Positions 26,416 through 40,144 of a stretch of DNA of 42,872 nt are shown here, one piece after another. Below the pieces are notes generated by a model. It was not told the DNA's origin. It saw nothing but the letters and a program-made list of their open reading frames with translations, and searched no databases. Position 1 is the stretch's first letter. Each line of letters starts with the position of its first letter. A program made the position numbers and the translations under genes. The stretch is from Vibrio ordalii ATCC 33509. GTDB taxonomy: Bacteria; Pseudomonadota; Gammaproteobacteria; Enterobacterales; Vibrionaceae. The stretch is taken from contig AEZC01000012.1 in assembly GCA_000257205.1 (NCBI GenBank), positions 1-42,872 of the forward strand, given 5' to 3'.

Positions 26416-28359
26416 CTAATTGTTGTTAATAGTTACGGGTGTCGTGACTGAAATTTGACTTAAGAAATCTTTTACTTTGTCCAAATCCCGCGTGCGTGGA
26501 ATGGGCGGTAAACTGGCAAGAAATAGCCCACCGTAGTCACGGGTGACTAAACGGTTATCACAAATGATCAGTACACCTTTGTCATGTTTATCGCGGATCA
26601 AACGCCCGACCCCTTGTTTCAAGGTGATGACGGCATCGGGTAGTTGTACTTGCGCAAATGGATCGCCACCGCGCATTCGGCAATCTTCAATTCGCGCTTT
26701 CAACAGCGGATCATCCGGCGCGGTAAATGGAAGTTTGTCGATAATAACACAGCTTAATGCGTCACCTCTAACATCTATCCCTTCCCAAAACGCCCCTGTC
26801 GCGACCAATAAGGCATTACCTAATTCCATAAATTCGGCCAACGTTTTTTGTTTACTCGTCTCCCCTTGCATCAGCACTGGCACGGTTAACACTTCTCGAA
26901 AACGTTCACCTAACTCGCGCATCATGCTGTGGGAAGTACATAAAAAGAAGCAGCGGCCTTGGTTTTGCTCAATCACTGGCGACAAAATACGCACCAATTT
27001 ATCGGCAAGGCCAGGGCTATTGGGTTCGGGTAAATAGCGTGGCACACACAGCCGCGCCTGCTGCTGATAGTCAAACGGGCTTGGTAATGAAAACTGAGCT
27101 TGGGGCTTTAGCCCTAAACGCTGAGTGAAATGGCTAAAATCGTCGTTTACAGCCAAAGTTGCGGAGGTGAAAATCCATGCGCCCTGCTTTTGTTGCACCT
27201 GTTCGTGAAATTTATCGGCCACCGAAAGTGGGGTGATGTGTAAACTAAAATGGCGCGGCGTGGTGTCATACCAGTAGGAATAACCGGTAATGGAGACATC
27301 ACACACTCGATCAATTCGTCCTTTAATTAAGTTAGCGCGCTCAAATGCGGTATCCAATAACTGGCTGCGGCCCAACGCAAGCTTTAACACATCGATAGCA
27401 AAATCTAAGCTGTCTCGCAAACGCGCTAATTCTCGCGAAATCGATGGTGAAGCTAACGCTTCACGCCAGTTGCCTCGAAAACTGGGTTCACCCAACACAA
27501 TGCGTAAATCCATCGCTGACTGCACCAGTTTATCGCCGACTTTCTGCAATTGGCGCATGTCTTTTGCTTCAGTGCGATAGCCGATTTCAATATCTTTCGC
27601 CAGCTCTTGAACTTGGCGACTGGAGACTGATTGACCAAAATATTGGCTGGCGATATCCGGCAACTGATGCGCTTCGTCGAAGATAAAGACCTCGGCTTCG
27701 GGGATCAACTCACCAAACCCGGTTTCTTTGATCGCCAGATCGGCCAGAAAAAGGTGATGGTTGACCACCACCACATCAGCGTCCATCGCCTTTTTGCGCG
27801 CTTTCGAGACAAAACAATCGACGTAACTTGGGCACTCTTTGCCAAGGCAATTGTCGTTGGTCGAGGTAATCGTTGGAATAATGGCACTGTCTTCAGGCAG
27901 TTCTTCACATTCGCCTAAATCACCGCTTTTGGTTTCCGATGACCAACGACGCACTTTCACTAATTGAGTCAGCAGCTGTGGATCAGATTGGTTGGTGTGG
28001 CTTTCTACCATCTGGCGGCTCAGCCTATCAAGGCACAGATAGTTTGCTCGACCTTTTAATAGCGCGACATTGCCATAGAAACCGAGCGCATCAATCATCA
28101 AGGGTAAATCACGATGAAAAAGCTGCTCTTGCAGGTTTTTAGAACCCGTGCTGATAATGACTTTTTTACCACTGAGCAGCGCCGGTACCAGATACGCAAA
28201 GGTTTTTCCTGTACCAGTTCCTGCTTCAACCACTAATTGCGATTGCTGGGCAATCGCTTTAGCGACCGCTTCAGCCATGTCAATTTGCGCCTGCCGCGCT
28301 TGAAAGCCAGCAATGGCTTTACCTAATGCGCCTTGTGAAGAGAAGGTTTTTGCAATCAT
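26416..28359 (-). CDS. yoaA: ATP-dependent DNA helicase YoaA (DinG/XPD type)
   Basis: Iron-sulfur superfamily-2 helicase involved in DNA repair and tolerance of replication blocks. 647 residues. Walker [10 protein letters not shown] at ~46-54, DEAH in [11 protein letters not shown], and four iron-sulfur cysteines at about 109, 171, 176 and 182 (YLCLDR ... [12 protein letters not shown]). Late motifs [17 protein letters not shown] 28359 chosen; the preceding TTG gives a double Met. First gene of a minus-strand run to fadD. Confidence 0.93.
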   Translation of the reverse strand: MIAKTFSSQGALGKAIAGFQARQAQIDMAEAVAKAIAQQSQLVVEAGTGTGKTFAYLVPALLSGKKVIISTGSKNLQEQLFHRDLPLMIDALGFYGNVALLKGRANYLCLDRLSRQMVESHTNQSDPQLLTQLVKVRRWSSETKSGDLGECEELPEDSAIIPTITSTNDNCLGKECPSYVDCFVSKARKKAMDADVVVVNHHLFLADLAIKETGFGELIPEAEVFIFDEAHQLPDIASQYFGQSVSSRQVQELAKDIEIGYRTEAKDMRQLQKVGDKLVQSAMDLRIVLGEPSFRGNWREALASPSISRELARLRDSLDFAIDVLKLALGRSQLLDTAFERANLIKGRIDRVCDVSITGYSYWYDTTPRHFSLHITPLSVADKFHEQVQQKQGAWIFTSATLAVNDDFSHFTQRLGLKPQAQFSLPSPFDYQQQARLCVPRYLPEPNSPGLADKLVRILSPVIEQNQGRCFFLCTSHSMMRELGERFREVLTVPVLMQGETSKQKTLAEFMELGNALLVATGAFWEGIDVRGDALSCVIIDKLPFTAPDDPLLKARIEDCRMRGGDPFAQVQLPDAVITLKQGVGRLIRDKHDKGVLIICDNRLVTRDYGGLFLASLPPIPRTRDLDKVKDFLSQISVTTPVTINNN

Positions 28360-28453
28360 CAAAAAGTGGGTATCAGTATTCGTTGCGGGGCATTATGTCA
28401 GGTTTGATGAGCTGGCGCGAATCCAAGTGCAACCCGCGCCAGTTAGGTGTGTT

Positions 28454-28654
28454 CTATTTGCGATTGAGGTAACGAGATAACCAAGCTGGCCCTTCGTACC
28501 CACTCTCCGTTTGGGTCATTGCTTTTGCCGCCTCGGCGGGTGATGCTCGGCTCTCCCACATGTCTTCCAAAATGATTTCGTCAATTTGATGGTCTCCCAT
28601 CAATGCACTCACTCTTTCCATATACAGCTTTCGTGCGAGGAGTTCTCTATCCAT
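28454..28654 (-). CDS. Small hypothetical protein
   Basis: 66 residues from ATG 28654 (AAGGCGG upstream); the frame is open further but the extra 14 residues lack support. Begins MDRELLARKLYMERVSALMG and is acidic in the middle (DEIILEDMWESR). No domain recognised. Divergent from purU. Confidence 0.6.
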   Translation of the reverse strand: MDRELLARKLYMERVSALMGDHQIDEIILEDMWESRASPAEAAKAMTQTESGYEGPAWLSRYLNRK

Positions 28655-28754
28655 AAATACCGCCTTAAGACACTCTGTGAGGAAGAAAATTAGCAAAAGC
28701 CTAACGGTGAACCCGTTTATATATTGAAAAAAACTTAATAATAGATTAATTATA

Positions 28755-28772
28755 GCCCCTATATTGCGGGGC
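28755..28772. other. Small GC hairpin in purU leader
   Basis: GCCCC-TATATTGC-GGGGC, about 70 bases upstream of the purU start. Could be in the leader RNA. No riboswitch class recognised; the rest of the 187-base gap shows nothing else. Confidence 0.35.
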
Positions 28773-28841
28773 GCCTCACCGTTTACTCGCTCACGAATTA
28801 GTTTTTAGAACGAAAAAAATCATGCACGGAAGTAATTAATA

Positions 28842-29675
28842 ATGGAAAGAAAAACACTGCTCACTCATTGTAGTGATGCGCCCGGACTTATCTCTAAAAT
28901 CACGAACATTTGTTATAAACATCAACTCAATATTATTCATAACAATGAGTATGTTGATAACATCAGTGGTCACTTTTTTATGCGTACTGAATTGGAAGGC
29001 TACTTTAACGACACCACCCTTCTAGCCGACCTTGACCAAGCCTTGCCTGCACATGCAAAGCGTAAACTGATTGATTCTTCGCGCAAACGCATCGTTATTT
29101 TGGTGACTAAAGAAGCACATTGCTTGGGCGATATTTTGATTAAGAATTATGATGGCAGCTTGGATGTCGATATTGCTGCAGTGATTGGCAATTACGATAC
29201 GCTGCAAAATCTGACCGAAAAGTTTGATATCCCGTATCACCATGTTTCTCATGAAGGGCTAAACCGCGAGGAACATGAGCAGAAATTGTTGGAAGTGCTG
29301 GACCAATATCACGCCGACTATTTGGTCCTCGCCAAATATATGCGGGTACTCACTCCTGGTTTTGTCGATAAGTACCATCACAAAATTATTAATATTCACC
29401 ACAGCTTTTTACCGGCATTCATTGGTGCAAAACCTTACCAGCAAGCGTACGAGCGCGGTGTGAAAATCATTGGTGCGACGGCGCACTTTGTCACTAATGA
29501 TTTAGATGAAGGCCCGATTATTAAGCAAGACGTGATCCCGGTTGATCACACATTCAGCGCGCAAAACATGGCGCAAGCTGGACGGGACGTTGAGAAAAAT
29601 GTGCTGAGTAAGGCCTTGAACAAAGTCATCAACGATCACGTTTTTGTTTATGGCAACAAAACGGTCATTTTATAG
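28842..29675 (+). CDS. purU: Formyltetrahydrofolate deformylase
   Basis: Hydrolyses 10-formyl-THF to THF and formate, balancing one-carbon pools. 277 residues: N-terminal ACT domain (~1-75, HCSDAPGLISKITNICYKHQ), then a formyl-transferase-like domain with NIHHSFLPAFIGAKPYQQAY (catalytic Asn/His region) and GATAHFVTNDLDEGPII. Followed by a good terminator. Confidence 0.95.
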   Translation: MERKTLLTHCSDAPGLISKITNICYKHQLNIIHNNEYVDNISGHFFMRTELEGYFNDTTLLADLDQALPAHAKRKLIDSSRKRIVILVTKEAHCLGDILIKNYDGSLDVDIAAVIGNYDTLQNLTEKFDIPYHHVSHEGLNREEHEQKLLEVLDQYHADYLVLAKYMRVLTPGFVDKYHHKIINIHHSFLPAFIGAKPYQQAYERGVKIIGATAHFVTNDLDEGPIIKQDVIPVDHTFSAQNMAQAGRDVEKNVLSKALNKVINDHVFVYGNKTVIL

Positions 29676-29712
29676 CAAAGCGAAGAGTGTTCTTCACGAA
29701 CATAGCAAAGAC

Positions 29713-29737
29713 AAAAGGCGCGATTTGCGCCTTTTGT
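29713..29737 (+). terminator. purU terminator (possibly bidirectional)
   Basis: AAAAGGCGC / GCGCCTTTT stem (29713-29721 with 29727-29735), loop GATTT. Confidence 0.8.
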
Positions 29738-29800
29738 TGTTTTACGATTGCTGGCTGATCACTCCAAGTAATAACACCACCGGCTAGCTTGGACCATAGA

Positions 29801-31849
<2,049 letters not shown>

Positions 31850-32016
31850 TTATTGCCCACAAAAAAAATCAAACAAGTGTTTACATTTTTGTAACACCGA
31901 TCAATCTTGCGGTTGTTTGGGTATACTAGATCACGTAGGATGTAAGCCATTAATATCTCAAGGGTAATCCCCTTTATTCATTTAACACGCTTGCGAATAG
32001 CCGCAGTGGAGAAACA

Positions 32017-33867
32017 ATGAGATCACTATTTCGATTTATCGGCTTGATATTTAAAGGTTTTTGGAAAATCATTACCTTTATTCGTTTAGCCTTAACCAAC
32101 CTGTTCTTTTTGCTCAGTATTGCACTGATTTATTTCTTGTATGTGCATGCCGATTCTCCCCTGCCCACCATAGAAAAAGAGTCCGCATTAGTGATGAACT
32201 TATCGTGACCAATTGTTGAACAAAGTTCTTACATCAATCCGATGGATTCAGTGACTGGCTCATTTTTTGGCAAAGACTTACCCAAAGAAAATGTATTATT
32301 TGATGTAGTAGAGACCATTCGCCACGCGAAAGACGATGCGAAAATCACAGGCCTTGTGCTTGCTCTCGGAGAAATGCCAGAAACCAACCTCACCAAGCTG
32401 CGTTATATTGCTAAAGCGCTCAATGAATTTAAAGCCACGGGCAAACCCATCTACGCGGTGGGAGATTTCTATAATCAAAGCCAATACTACTTAGCAAGCT
32501 ACGCCGATAAAATCTATTTGGCACCGGATGGCGCGGTGATGCTGAAAGGCTACAGTGCCTATTCAATGTACTACAAAACTTTGCTGGAAAAGCTGGATGT
32601 CAACACGCACGTTTTCCGGGTCGGTACTTATAAATCAGCCATTGAGCCATTTATTCGTGACGATATGTCCGACGCGGCGAAAGAGTCCGCCTCTCGCTGG
32701 TTAACGCAGTTGTGGGGAGCATACGTCGATGACGTAGCGACCAACCGTAAGATTGACGAGAAAACGTTAAACCCATCAATGGATGAATTTCTGACCCAAT
32801 TAAAAGCGACCGAGGGAGATCTCGCCGCTTTATCATTAAAATTAGGGCTAGTGGATGAATTGGCCACTCGCCAACAAATGCGCCGATCGCTCGCCGAAAC
32901 ATTTGGCAGCAATGGAGAAGATAGCTACAACGCTGTAGGTTACTACGAATATCAAGCCACCATTAAGCCACCATTTAACGCTGAAATGGACGATGTGGCG
33001 GTGATCATCGCCAGCGGTACCATAATGGATGAATCGCAACCACGCGGTACAGTGGGTGGTGATACCACCGCTGCATTACTTCGCCAAGCGCGTAACGATG
33101 ATAAAGTCAAAGCCGTCGTATTGCGTGTGGACAGCCCTGGGGGCAGCGCCTTTGCCTCTGAAGTTATCCGTAATGAAATTCAAGCGTTAAAAGACGCAGG
33201 CAAACCGGTTGTCGTCTCAATGTCGAGCCTTGCAGCGTCTGGCGGTTATTGGATTTCCATGAGTGCAGATAAAATTGTCGCGCAGCCAACCACGTTAACG
33301 GGTTCAATCGGTATTTTTAGTGTCCTCACCACCTTCGAAAAAGGGCTCAACAAACTAGGGGTTTATACCGATGGCGTAGGAACCTCACCTTTTTCAGGTA
33401 TCGGTGTCACCACGGGGCTAACAAAAGGCGTGGCCGACGCTCTGCAACTGGGCATTAACCATGGTTACCAGCGTTTCATAAGTTTGGTGGGAGAGAACCG
33501 TGGCCTTTCATTGGCACAAGTCGATCAGGTCGCGCAAGGCCGTGTATGGACAGGGCAAGATGCGATGGATCATGGCTTAGTCGACCAAATGGGTGACTTT
33601 GATGATGCCATTAAGCTCGCCGCTCAACTGGCACAATTAGAGACCTACAATATTTATTGGGTAGAAGAGCCCCTTTCTACCGCAGAGCAGTTCTTGCAAG
33701 ACATCATGAATCAAGTACAGGCTCGTTTTGGTTTTGATGTATCAACGCTGGTACCAGCATCGCTACAACCTGTAGCAAAACAATGGGTGCAAGATGCCAG
33801 CTTACTCAACCATTTTAATGATCCAAAAGGGCAATATGCGTTCTGCCTAAACTGCCAAGTTCAGTAA
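32017..33867 (+). pseudogene. sppA: Signal peptide peptidase SppA, interrupted by an in-frame TGA
   Basis: SppA is an inner-membrane serine protease that degrades released signal peptides. The frame gives 616 residues (E. coli: 618) with one TGA at 32206-32208, codon 64. Before it: a membrane helix (ALTNLFFLLSIALIYFLYV) and ALVMNLS. After it the same frame continues PIVEQSSYINPMDSVTG, so GGA to TGA is the simplest change (Gly before PIVEQ). Active residues are intact: lysine 206 in GTYKSAIEPF and serine 408 in SSLAASGGYW. An internal ATG at 32242 has no good ribosome site and would lack the anchor. Either a real nonsense mutation, readthrough, or sequence error. Confidence 0.85.
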
Positions 33868-33899
33868 TAATATCAATCTATAAAAGATAAAAAACCATT

Positions 33900-33928
33900 G
33901 GGGCGCTTTGTGTTGAGCGCCCCTTTTT
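33900..33928 (+). terminator. sppA terminator
   Basis: GGGGCGCT (33900-33907) pairs with AGCGCCCC (33916-33923), then TTTTT. Confidence 0.88.
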
Positions 33929-33988
33929 ATATTAAGTGAATACGCTATAATCCCCCGCTCTGTTCCCCTACACGAGTGATTTCTAGCT

Positions 33989-35002
33989 ATGGCAAGAAAA
34001 CATATCTACATCGCCTACACTGGCGGTACTATCGGCATGCTAAAATCCGACCATGGTTATGTCCCTATTGCGGGCTTCATGGAGAAACAACTCGCAGGCA
34101 TGCCTGAGTTTCAGCGCCCTGAAATGCCTGAGTTCACCATTCATGAATATGACCCTCTGATTGACTCCTCGGATATGACGCCTGAAGATTGGCAACAAAT
34201 CGCCAACGATATTCGAGATAATTATGATAAATACGATGGCTTTGTGATTTTACATGGTACGGATACCATGGCTTACACCGCATCGGCACTCTCTTTCATG
34301 TTGGAAAACTTAGGTAAACCCGTCATCGTGACAGGCTCACAAATTCCGTTGGCCGAATTGCGCTCTGACGGACAAGCGAATTTACTTAATGCATTGCACA
34401 TCGCCGCTAATTACCCCATCAATGAAGTGACGTTATTCTTCAATAACCAGTTGATGCGGGGTAACCGCAGTGTCAAGTCACACGCCGATGGTTTTAATGC
34501 GTTTACCTCGCCGAACCTTCCTCCGCTGTTAGAAGCTGGGATCAATATTCAAATCAGCAGTAACATTAAAGTTGGTGAACAGCCGCAAGGAGCCTTCCGA
34601 GTCCATAGCATTACACCACAACCGATTGGTGTGATTACTATGTACCCTGGCATCTCTCACGAAGTGATCCGCAATACCTTATTACAGCCAGTCAACGCGA
34701 TGATTTTGCTAACTTTTGGTGTAGGCAATGCACCTCAAAATGCACAACTATTAGCGCATTTAAAAGAAGCTTCAGAACGTGGCGTAATCGTCATGAACTT
34801 AACTCAGTGCTTAGCAGGTAAGGTTAACATGGGCGGTTACGCGACCGGTTGTGCACTTGCAGAAGCGGGCGTGATCAGCGGCTACGACATGACACCAGAA
34901 GCCGCTTTAGCCAAGCTTCACTATTTACTGAGCCAGAATCTTTCTTATGAAGAAGTGAAGCAGAAAATGCAGGAAGTGTTACGTGGTGAAATGAGCTTAT
35001 AG
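33989..35002 (+). CDS. ansA: L-asparaginase I (cytoplasmic type)
   Basis: Hydrolyses asparagine to aspartate and ammonia. 337 residues; AYTGGTIGM with the nucleophile-site threonine 14, and VILHGTDTMAYTASAL with the second catalytic Thr-Asp-Lys group. No signal peptide, so cytoplasmic. Starts at ATG 33989. Confidence 0.94.
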   Translation: MARKHIYIAYTGGTIGMLKSDHGYVPIAGFMEKQLAGMPEFQRPEMPEFTIHEYDPLIDSSDMTPEDWQQIANDIRDNYDKYDGFVILHGTDTMAYTASALSFMLENLGKPVIVTGSQIPLAELRSDGQANLLNALHIAANYPINEVTLFFNNQLMRGNRSVKSHADGFNAFTSPNLPPLLEAGINIQISSNIKVGEQPQGAFRVHSITPQPIGVITMYPGISHEVIRNTLLQPVNAMILLTFGVGNAPQNAQLLAHLKEASERGVIVMNLTQCLAGKVNMGGYATGCALAEAGVISGYDMTPEAALAKLHYLLSQNLSYEEVKQKMQEVLRGEMSL

Positions 35003-35037
35003 CTTTAAGCACCCACAATGTGTTTCCCCTCATTAAC

Positions 35038-35068
35038 AAAATCCCCAACTCAATGAATTGGGGATTTT
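35038..35068. terminator. Terminator between ansA and DUF1315 gene
   Basis: AAAATCCCCAA (35038-35048) and TTGGGGATTTT (35058-35068) pair perfectly and have A and T runs on both sides, so it can serve both convergent genes. Confidence 0.85.
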
Positions 35069-35094
35069 CGTATTCTGTATAAGTCAAAATAGAC

Positions 35095-35379
35095 TCATTC
35101 GTGGTTTGGATTAACTCGAACAATATCGTCTTGTCCGTTTTGAAAGCGCTTTTTCAGCTCACTTTTTGACTTAAAACTGATTTCTCCACCAGCGGCAACT
35201 GTCATATGGTCCGCTTCTACATTATGCTTAGATTGATACAACATCACAGCTTGCATGCATGAATCTCGCTGTGTTTGTGAAAGTGGTGTACCTTCAGGCC
35301 ACTTACCCGTTTCAACAGCGTGCATTAATCGCTTGTAAGCTTCGGTGGTGATGGCGTTAATGAGTTGATCGGCATCCAT
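35095..35379 (-). CDS. DUF1315 family protein (YeaC-like)
   Basis: 94 residues resembling E. coli YeaC: INAITTEAYKRLMHAVETGK, WP-G, SQTQRDSCMQAVMLYQSKHN, ADHMTV, FKSKSELKK. Function unknown. Convergent with ansA; msrB, its usual E. coli neighbour, is close by. Confidence 0.85.
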   Translation of the reverse strand: MDADQLINAITTEAYKRLMHAVETGKWPEGTPLSQTQRDSCMQAVMLYQSKHNVEADHMTVAAGGEISFKSKSELKKRFQNGQDDIVRVNPNHE

Positions 35380-35480
35380 GGTCTATCCTTAATTAACGAA
35401 TTCGTCACAAACATAACTTGCCATGATATTGAGTCAAGGCAAGCCCAATAAATAAGTGTATTTGATCACAAGCTAATATT

Positions 35481-36305
35481 ATGAATTTGATAAAAGTGCC
35501 CATGATTCTCAGCCTATCACTTCTTATAAGTGGCTGCTTTGAGAATAACAGAGATACCGACAAGCTATGTGCTGATAATCCTAATTTGCGCTGTGAAAGG
35601 CTCAATATAAATGATGGGCAATGTAGAGTTCCACGCACGGACCTTATCTGGCATCGATTTGAAGTGCTTAAAAATCCAAGCGATAGCAACAAGATTAAAG
35701 AATACGGATTAGTTCAAGCTTATCGAAAATGTCTTGAGCTCGCTTCACAAATTCAAGCGATTGATCAAACAGAACTGAAACAACGTCGATTTTCAGCACT
35801 CATCAATACAGGCAAAGATTTAGAGCAGATTGAACAAGAGCTTCAGTCATCCAGCTCCGCGGAAACCTTATACTTTCTCTGGAGTCAGATTGGTGATAAA
35901 AGAGCACAAAGGGAATTCTTACAACGTGAAGGTAAACCCGAGCTAGATACAGCAGAAATGCAATACGCTCTCGCTACTTTTTATGTTCAACGGGATCGAG
36001 AAAAAGCAATCTATTTGCTCCATCGAACCTTAGAACTCAGCCCAAAAGGCAGTATCAACCTTGATGCTATCAAATCTCTTGCCAGTACCAACCAAATACT
36101 TAAGCAAAGTGAAAAAGCTTATATCTGGGCAATGGTAGGGAAAACATTCAATATACCGGTCGCTTCAGAAACTGAACTCAAATTATTATATGGTTTTGAT
36201 CAAAATAAATTTGATGCACTGGACGACATCGCAGAAAAAATCGTCACTGCACTCAAAAAGGGGCAATTTACACCGGCCCTCATTCCCATCGAATTTACAG
36301 ACTAA
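35481..36305 (+). CDS. DUF2989 lipoprotein
   Basis: 274 residues. Signal peptide with lipobox LLISGC (cysteine 19), so lipid-anchored in the envelope. The body contains RCERLNINDGQCRVPRTDLIWHRFE as the clearest family stretch, then a helical region with a short TPR-like part (QYALATFYVQRDREKAIYLL). I recall this as DUF2989, common in vibrios. Function unknown. Ribosome site weak. Confidence 0.75.
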   Translation: MNLIKVPMILSLSLLISGCFENNRDTDKLCADNPNLRCERLNINDGQCRVPRTDLIWHRFEVLKNPSDSNKIKEYGLVQAYRKCLELASQIQAIDQTELKQRRFSALINTGKDLEQIEQELQSSSSAETLYFLWSQIGDKRAQREFLQREGKPELDTAEMQYALATFYVQRDREKAIYLLHRTLELSPKGSINLDAIKSLASTNQILKQSEKAYIWAMVGKTFNIPVASETELKLLYGFDQNKFDALDDIAEKIVTALKKGQFTPALIPIEFTD

Positions 36306-36328
36306 CAAAGTGTAACCATAAAACGAAG

Positions 36329-36353
36329 AGCGGTGATAAGTTCACCGCTTTTT
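36329..36353. terminator. Terminator after DUF2989 gene
   Basis: AGCGGTGA (36329-36336) with TCACCGCT (36342-36349), then TTTT. It abuts the end of msrB on the other strand. Confidence 0.75.
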
Positions 36354-36757
36354 CACTTTTTGTTGAAAATTAACGACACTGAATTGACACAAAATCGTTC
36401 GCCTGTTGTTTGAGGCCCATCAGGAAAGACATGCCCTAGATGGCTATCACATACCGCACAACGGATCTCAGTTCGAATCATTCCATGCGTTAAATCTTCA
36501 AGATAGCGGATCGCAGTATCCTTGATCGGTGCATCAAAGCTTGGCCAGCCACACCCTGAATCATACTTATTGTTGGAGACAAATAACGGGCTACTGCAAC
36601 AGGTACACGCGTATACGCCTGTGTCACGATTGTGTAATAACTTGCCACTAAACGGGGCTTCTGTACCGCGTTGACGACAAACATAAAACTCATCATCTGT
36701 TAGCCTTTCACGCCAGTATTCATCAGGCTTAACGCTATTTTCAACCTTTGATTTCAC
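36353..36757 (-). CDS. msrB: Peptide-methionine (R)-S-oxide reductase
   Basis: Repairs oxidised methionine (R form) in proteins. 134 residues: zinc cysteines in ACTCC (51-54) and RCAVC later, [21 protein letters not shown], and catalytic cysteine 123 in RFCVNS. Divergent from gapA. Confidence 0.95.
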   Translation of the reverse strand: MKSKVENSVKPDEYWRERLTDDEFYVCRQRGTEAPFSGKLLHNRDTGVYACTCCSSPLFVSNNKYDSGCGWPSFDAPIKDTAIRYLEDLTHGMIRTEIRCAVCDSHLGHVFPDGPQTTGERFCVNSVSLIFNKK

Positions 36758-36949
36758 TTACAAAACTTCCCTTCTTCTCAATGTTGCTATGGTACTTTTT
36801 ATGCCAAAGACTTGCGCACCCTAGCCTTTGTAGCACATACTTTCTCACCATGAAATGGGCAGTATGTAATTTCTGAACGGCTTTAGGAAGGCCAAAGTAT
36901 TTTACGCAAACTGAGAGTAAACAGAAACGGTATTAAGTTTAAAATTTAA

Positions 36950-38092
<1,143 letters not shown>

Positions 38093-38125
38093 TCGTAGTG
38101 TTTAGCGAAGAAATTCGTTGAGAAC

Positions 38126-38153
38126 AAAAAGGCGACCATTGTGTCGCCTTTTT
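38126..38153 (+). terminator. gapA terminator
   Basis: AAAAAGGCGAC / GTCGCCTTTTT perfect stem with six-base loop. Confidence 0.9.
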
Positions 38154-38248
38154 AGTATCTGTCCCTTTCCTTATGTGGGACTGCGTTAGACAATCCGAGC
38201 CGTTCCTCACTTATTTATCCGGTAGGAATGGCATGAGGTATCGAATTT

Positions 38249-39133
38249 ATGGATCTGCAATCTCTCCCTACCCTGACTTATCTTTCTGACAACGTCACTA
38301 TCGTTGAGAAAGAGGGCGTTAAAATTGTTCGCGTTATTCATGACAAAGCGACCGCCGGAATTACACTGCATGGCGGCCATGTCATCTCATTCACTCCTAA
38401 AGGACAAGATGAGCTCATTTGGATGAGTGACACGGCCATTTTTGACGGTAAAGCCGCTCTAAGAGGCGGGATCCCTGTTTGTTGGCCATGGTTTGGCCGT
38501 ATTGCTGCACCAGCCCATGGTTTCGCACGCACCAGTGAATGGGCACTGATTGAACATAGAGAAAACGATCAGGGCGTCATTATCGTGCTAGGGCTCAACC
38601 ATTCGCCCCAAACACTGGCTATTTGGCCATTTCAATTCCAAACTCGTCTTTATGTTGAAATCGGTGACAAGTTAAAAGTCACTTTAGAAACGACCAATAC
38701 GGATGAGAAAGCATGGACGTTTTCTGCAGCGCTGCACAGCTACCTCAAGGTTGGTAATATTACCCAGACCACTACTACAGGTATGGGCGTTGAATATATA
38801 GACAGCTTACAAGATGCAAAAATGTGTCAAGGTGGTTCAACACTCATCCTCACCGATACGATTGATCGCGTCTATACCGCGCCTGAAGCACAAATTCAGG
38901 TCCAAGATCCTGTTTTGAATCGCACGTTAGTGGTTGAAAACTCTGGACACAACTCTGCCGTCTTGTGGAATCCATGGGCTCAAGGCGCTCAATCAATGGC
39001 AGATATGCCTGACGATGGTTATCAAACGATGCTTTGTGTTGAATCTACACTGCATGCCCCTTGCTTATCCGCTGGAAAAACCTTGCAACCAGGTGAAAGC
39101 CATCAGCTCGTCACGACGGTTTTTTCCAACTAA
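38249..39133 (+). CDS. yeaD: D-hexose-6-phosphate mutarotase (YeaD)
   Basis: Interconverts the alpha and beta anomers of glucose-6-phosphate and related sugars. 294 residues of the aldose-1-epimerase-like fold: ALRGGIPVCWPWFG, HGFARTSEWAL and the C-terminal MLCVESTLHAPCLSAG. Follows gapA as in other gammaproteobacteria, but with its own gap. Confidence 0.92.
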   Translation: MDLQSLPTLTYLSDNVTIVEKEGVKIVRVIHDKATAGITLHGGHVISFTPKGQDELIWMSDTAIFDGKAALRGGIPVCWPWFGRIAAPAHGFARTSEWALIEHRENDQGVIIVLGLNHSPQTLAIWPFQFQTRLYVEIGDKLKVTLETTNTDEKAWTFSAALHSYLKVGNITQTTTTGMGVEYIDSLQDAKMCQGGSTLILTDTIDRVYTAPEAQIQVQDPVLNRTLVVENSGHNSAVLWNPWAQGAQSMADMPDDGYQTMLCVESTLHAPCLSAGKTLQPGESHQLVTTVFSN

Positions 39134-39252
39134 GCTTTTTTGGCGAATTTTCCATCATCGTACTCATCCTGAGGGCAGTGAAATCACGCTGTCCTTTTTA
39201 TTTCTAGCCGCAGACGCTAAACTGGCGCCTTTGTTTTTCAAGCGAGATCTTC

Positions 39253-40074
39253 ATGGCGTATCTGTGCCCCCTTTGCCTGCAACCTCTGTTGCAACAGCAG
39301 CAAATATTGAAATGTGAAAATAATCATCAATTTGATATAGCCAAAGAGGGCTACGTCAATTTGATGCCTGCTCATCATAAACGCTCAAAAGATCCGGGTG
39401 ATAATAAAGAGATGATGCAGGCTCGTCGCCGTTTTCTTGAAGGTGGACATTACGATCTGATGCGTCAGACGGTCGCTCAGTTGTGCAGTAAGTATCTGCA
39501 AGATTCTTCTTATCAGTTTTTAGACATCGGCTGCGGCGAAGGTTACTACACCCAATTTGTCGCTCAAACGCTTGCACAACACTCGATACAATCGGTCACC
39601 TATGGGTTAGATATCTCTAAAATCGCCGTCCGTTATGCAGCAAAGCGCTACCCTATGGTCAACTTTGTCGTTGCCTCCAGCCACCGCTTGCCCTTTGACG
39701 ATGCTTCCCTAGCCGGTATATTACGAATTTATGCGCCCTGTAAAGCGCAAGAGCTTTACCGCTGCATTCAAAACCAAGGAGTGGTGATTACCGTTACACC
39801 AGCGGCAAGGCACCTCTATCAGTTAAAAGAAGGGATCTATCCTAATGTTCAACTGCACGATGAAACCGCAGAAGAGATAGCTGGGTTTACATTAGTAGAG
39901 CAACAAAAACTGCACTACACCATGGCATTAAGCGGTAACGATGCTTTTGATTTATTACAGATGACGCCGTTTGCATGGCGGGCCAGTGATGAGCTACGAG
40001 CGCAATTAAAGCAAGCTGAGCAATTTAATTGTGAGGCCGATTTTATGATCAGCGTTTACCGTAAAGTTATTTGA
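39253..40074 (+). CDS. rlmA: 23S rRNA (guanine-745-N1)-methyltransferase
   Basis: Methylates G745 in helix 35 of 23S rRNA. 273 residues. N-terminal zinc ribbon: C5, C8, C21, H25. Then HQFDIAKEGYVNLMPAHHKR and SKDPGDNKEMMQARRRFLEGG (family signature), SAM site FLDIGCGEGYYT. Its stop overlaps a Fur-type box by two bases. Confidence 0.94.
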   Translation: MAYLCPLCLQPLLQQQQILKCENNHQFDIAKEGYVNLMPAHHKRSKDPGDNKEMMQARRRFLEGGHYDLMRQTVAQLCSKYLQDSSYQFLDIGCGEGYYTQFVAQTLAQHSIQSVTYGLDISKIAVRYAAKRYPMVNFVVASSHRLPFDDASLAGILRIYAPCKAQELYRCIQNQGVVITVTPAARHLYQLKEGIYPNVQLHDETAEEIAGFTLVEQQKLHYTMALSGNDAFDLLQMTPFAWRASDELRAQLKQAEQFNCEADFMISVYRKVI

Positions 40075-40091
40075 TAATAATTCTCATTATA
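40073..40091 (+). promoter_or_regulatory. Putative Fur box of the ChaN gene
   Basis: GATAATAATTCTCATTATA matches the classic 19-base Fur site (GATAATGATAATCATTATC) at 15 positions. It lies 54 bases before the ChaN start. Confidence 0.75.
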
Positions 40092-40144
40092 TTGTAAATC
40101 GACAGTGTCTCCATTATTATGCCAAATTCACAATGGAGACCCTC

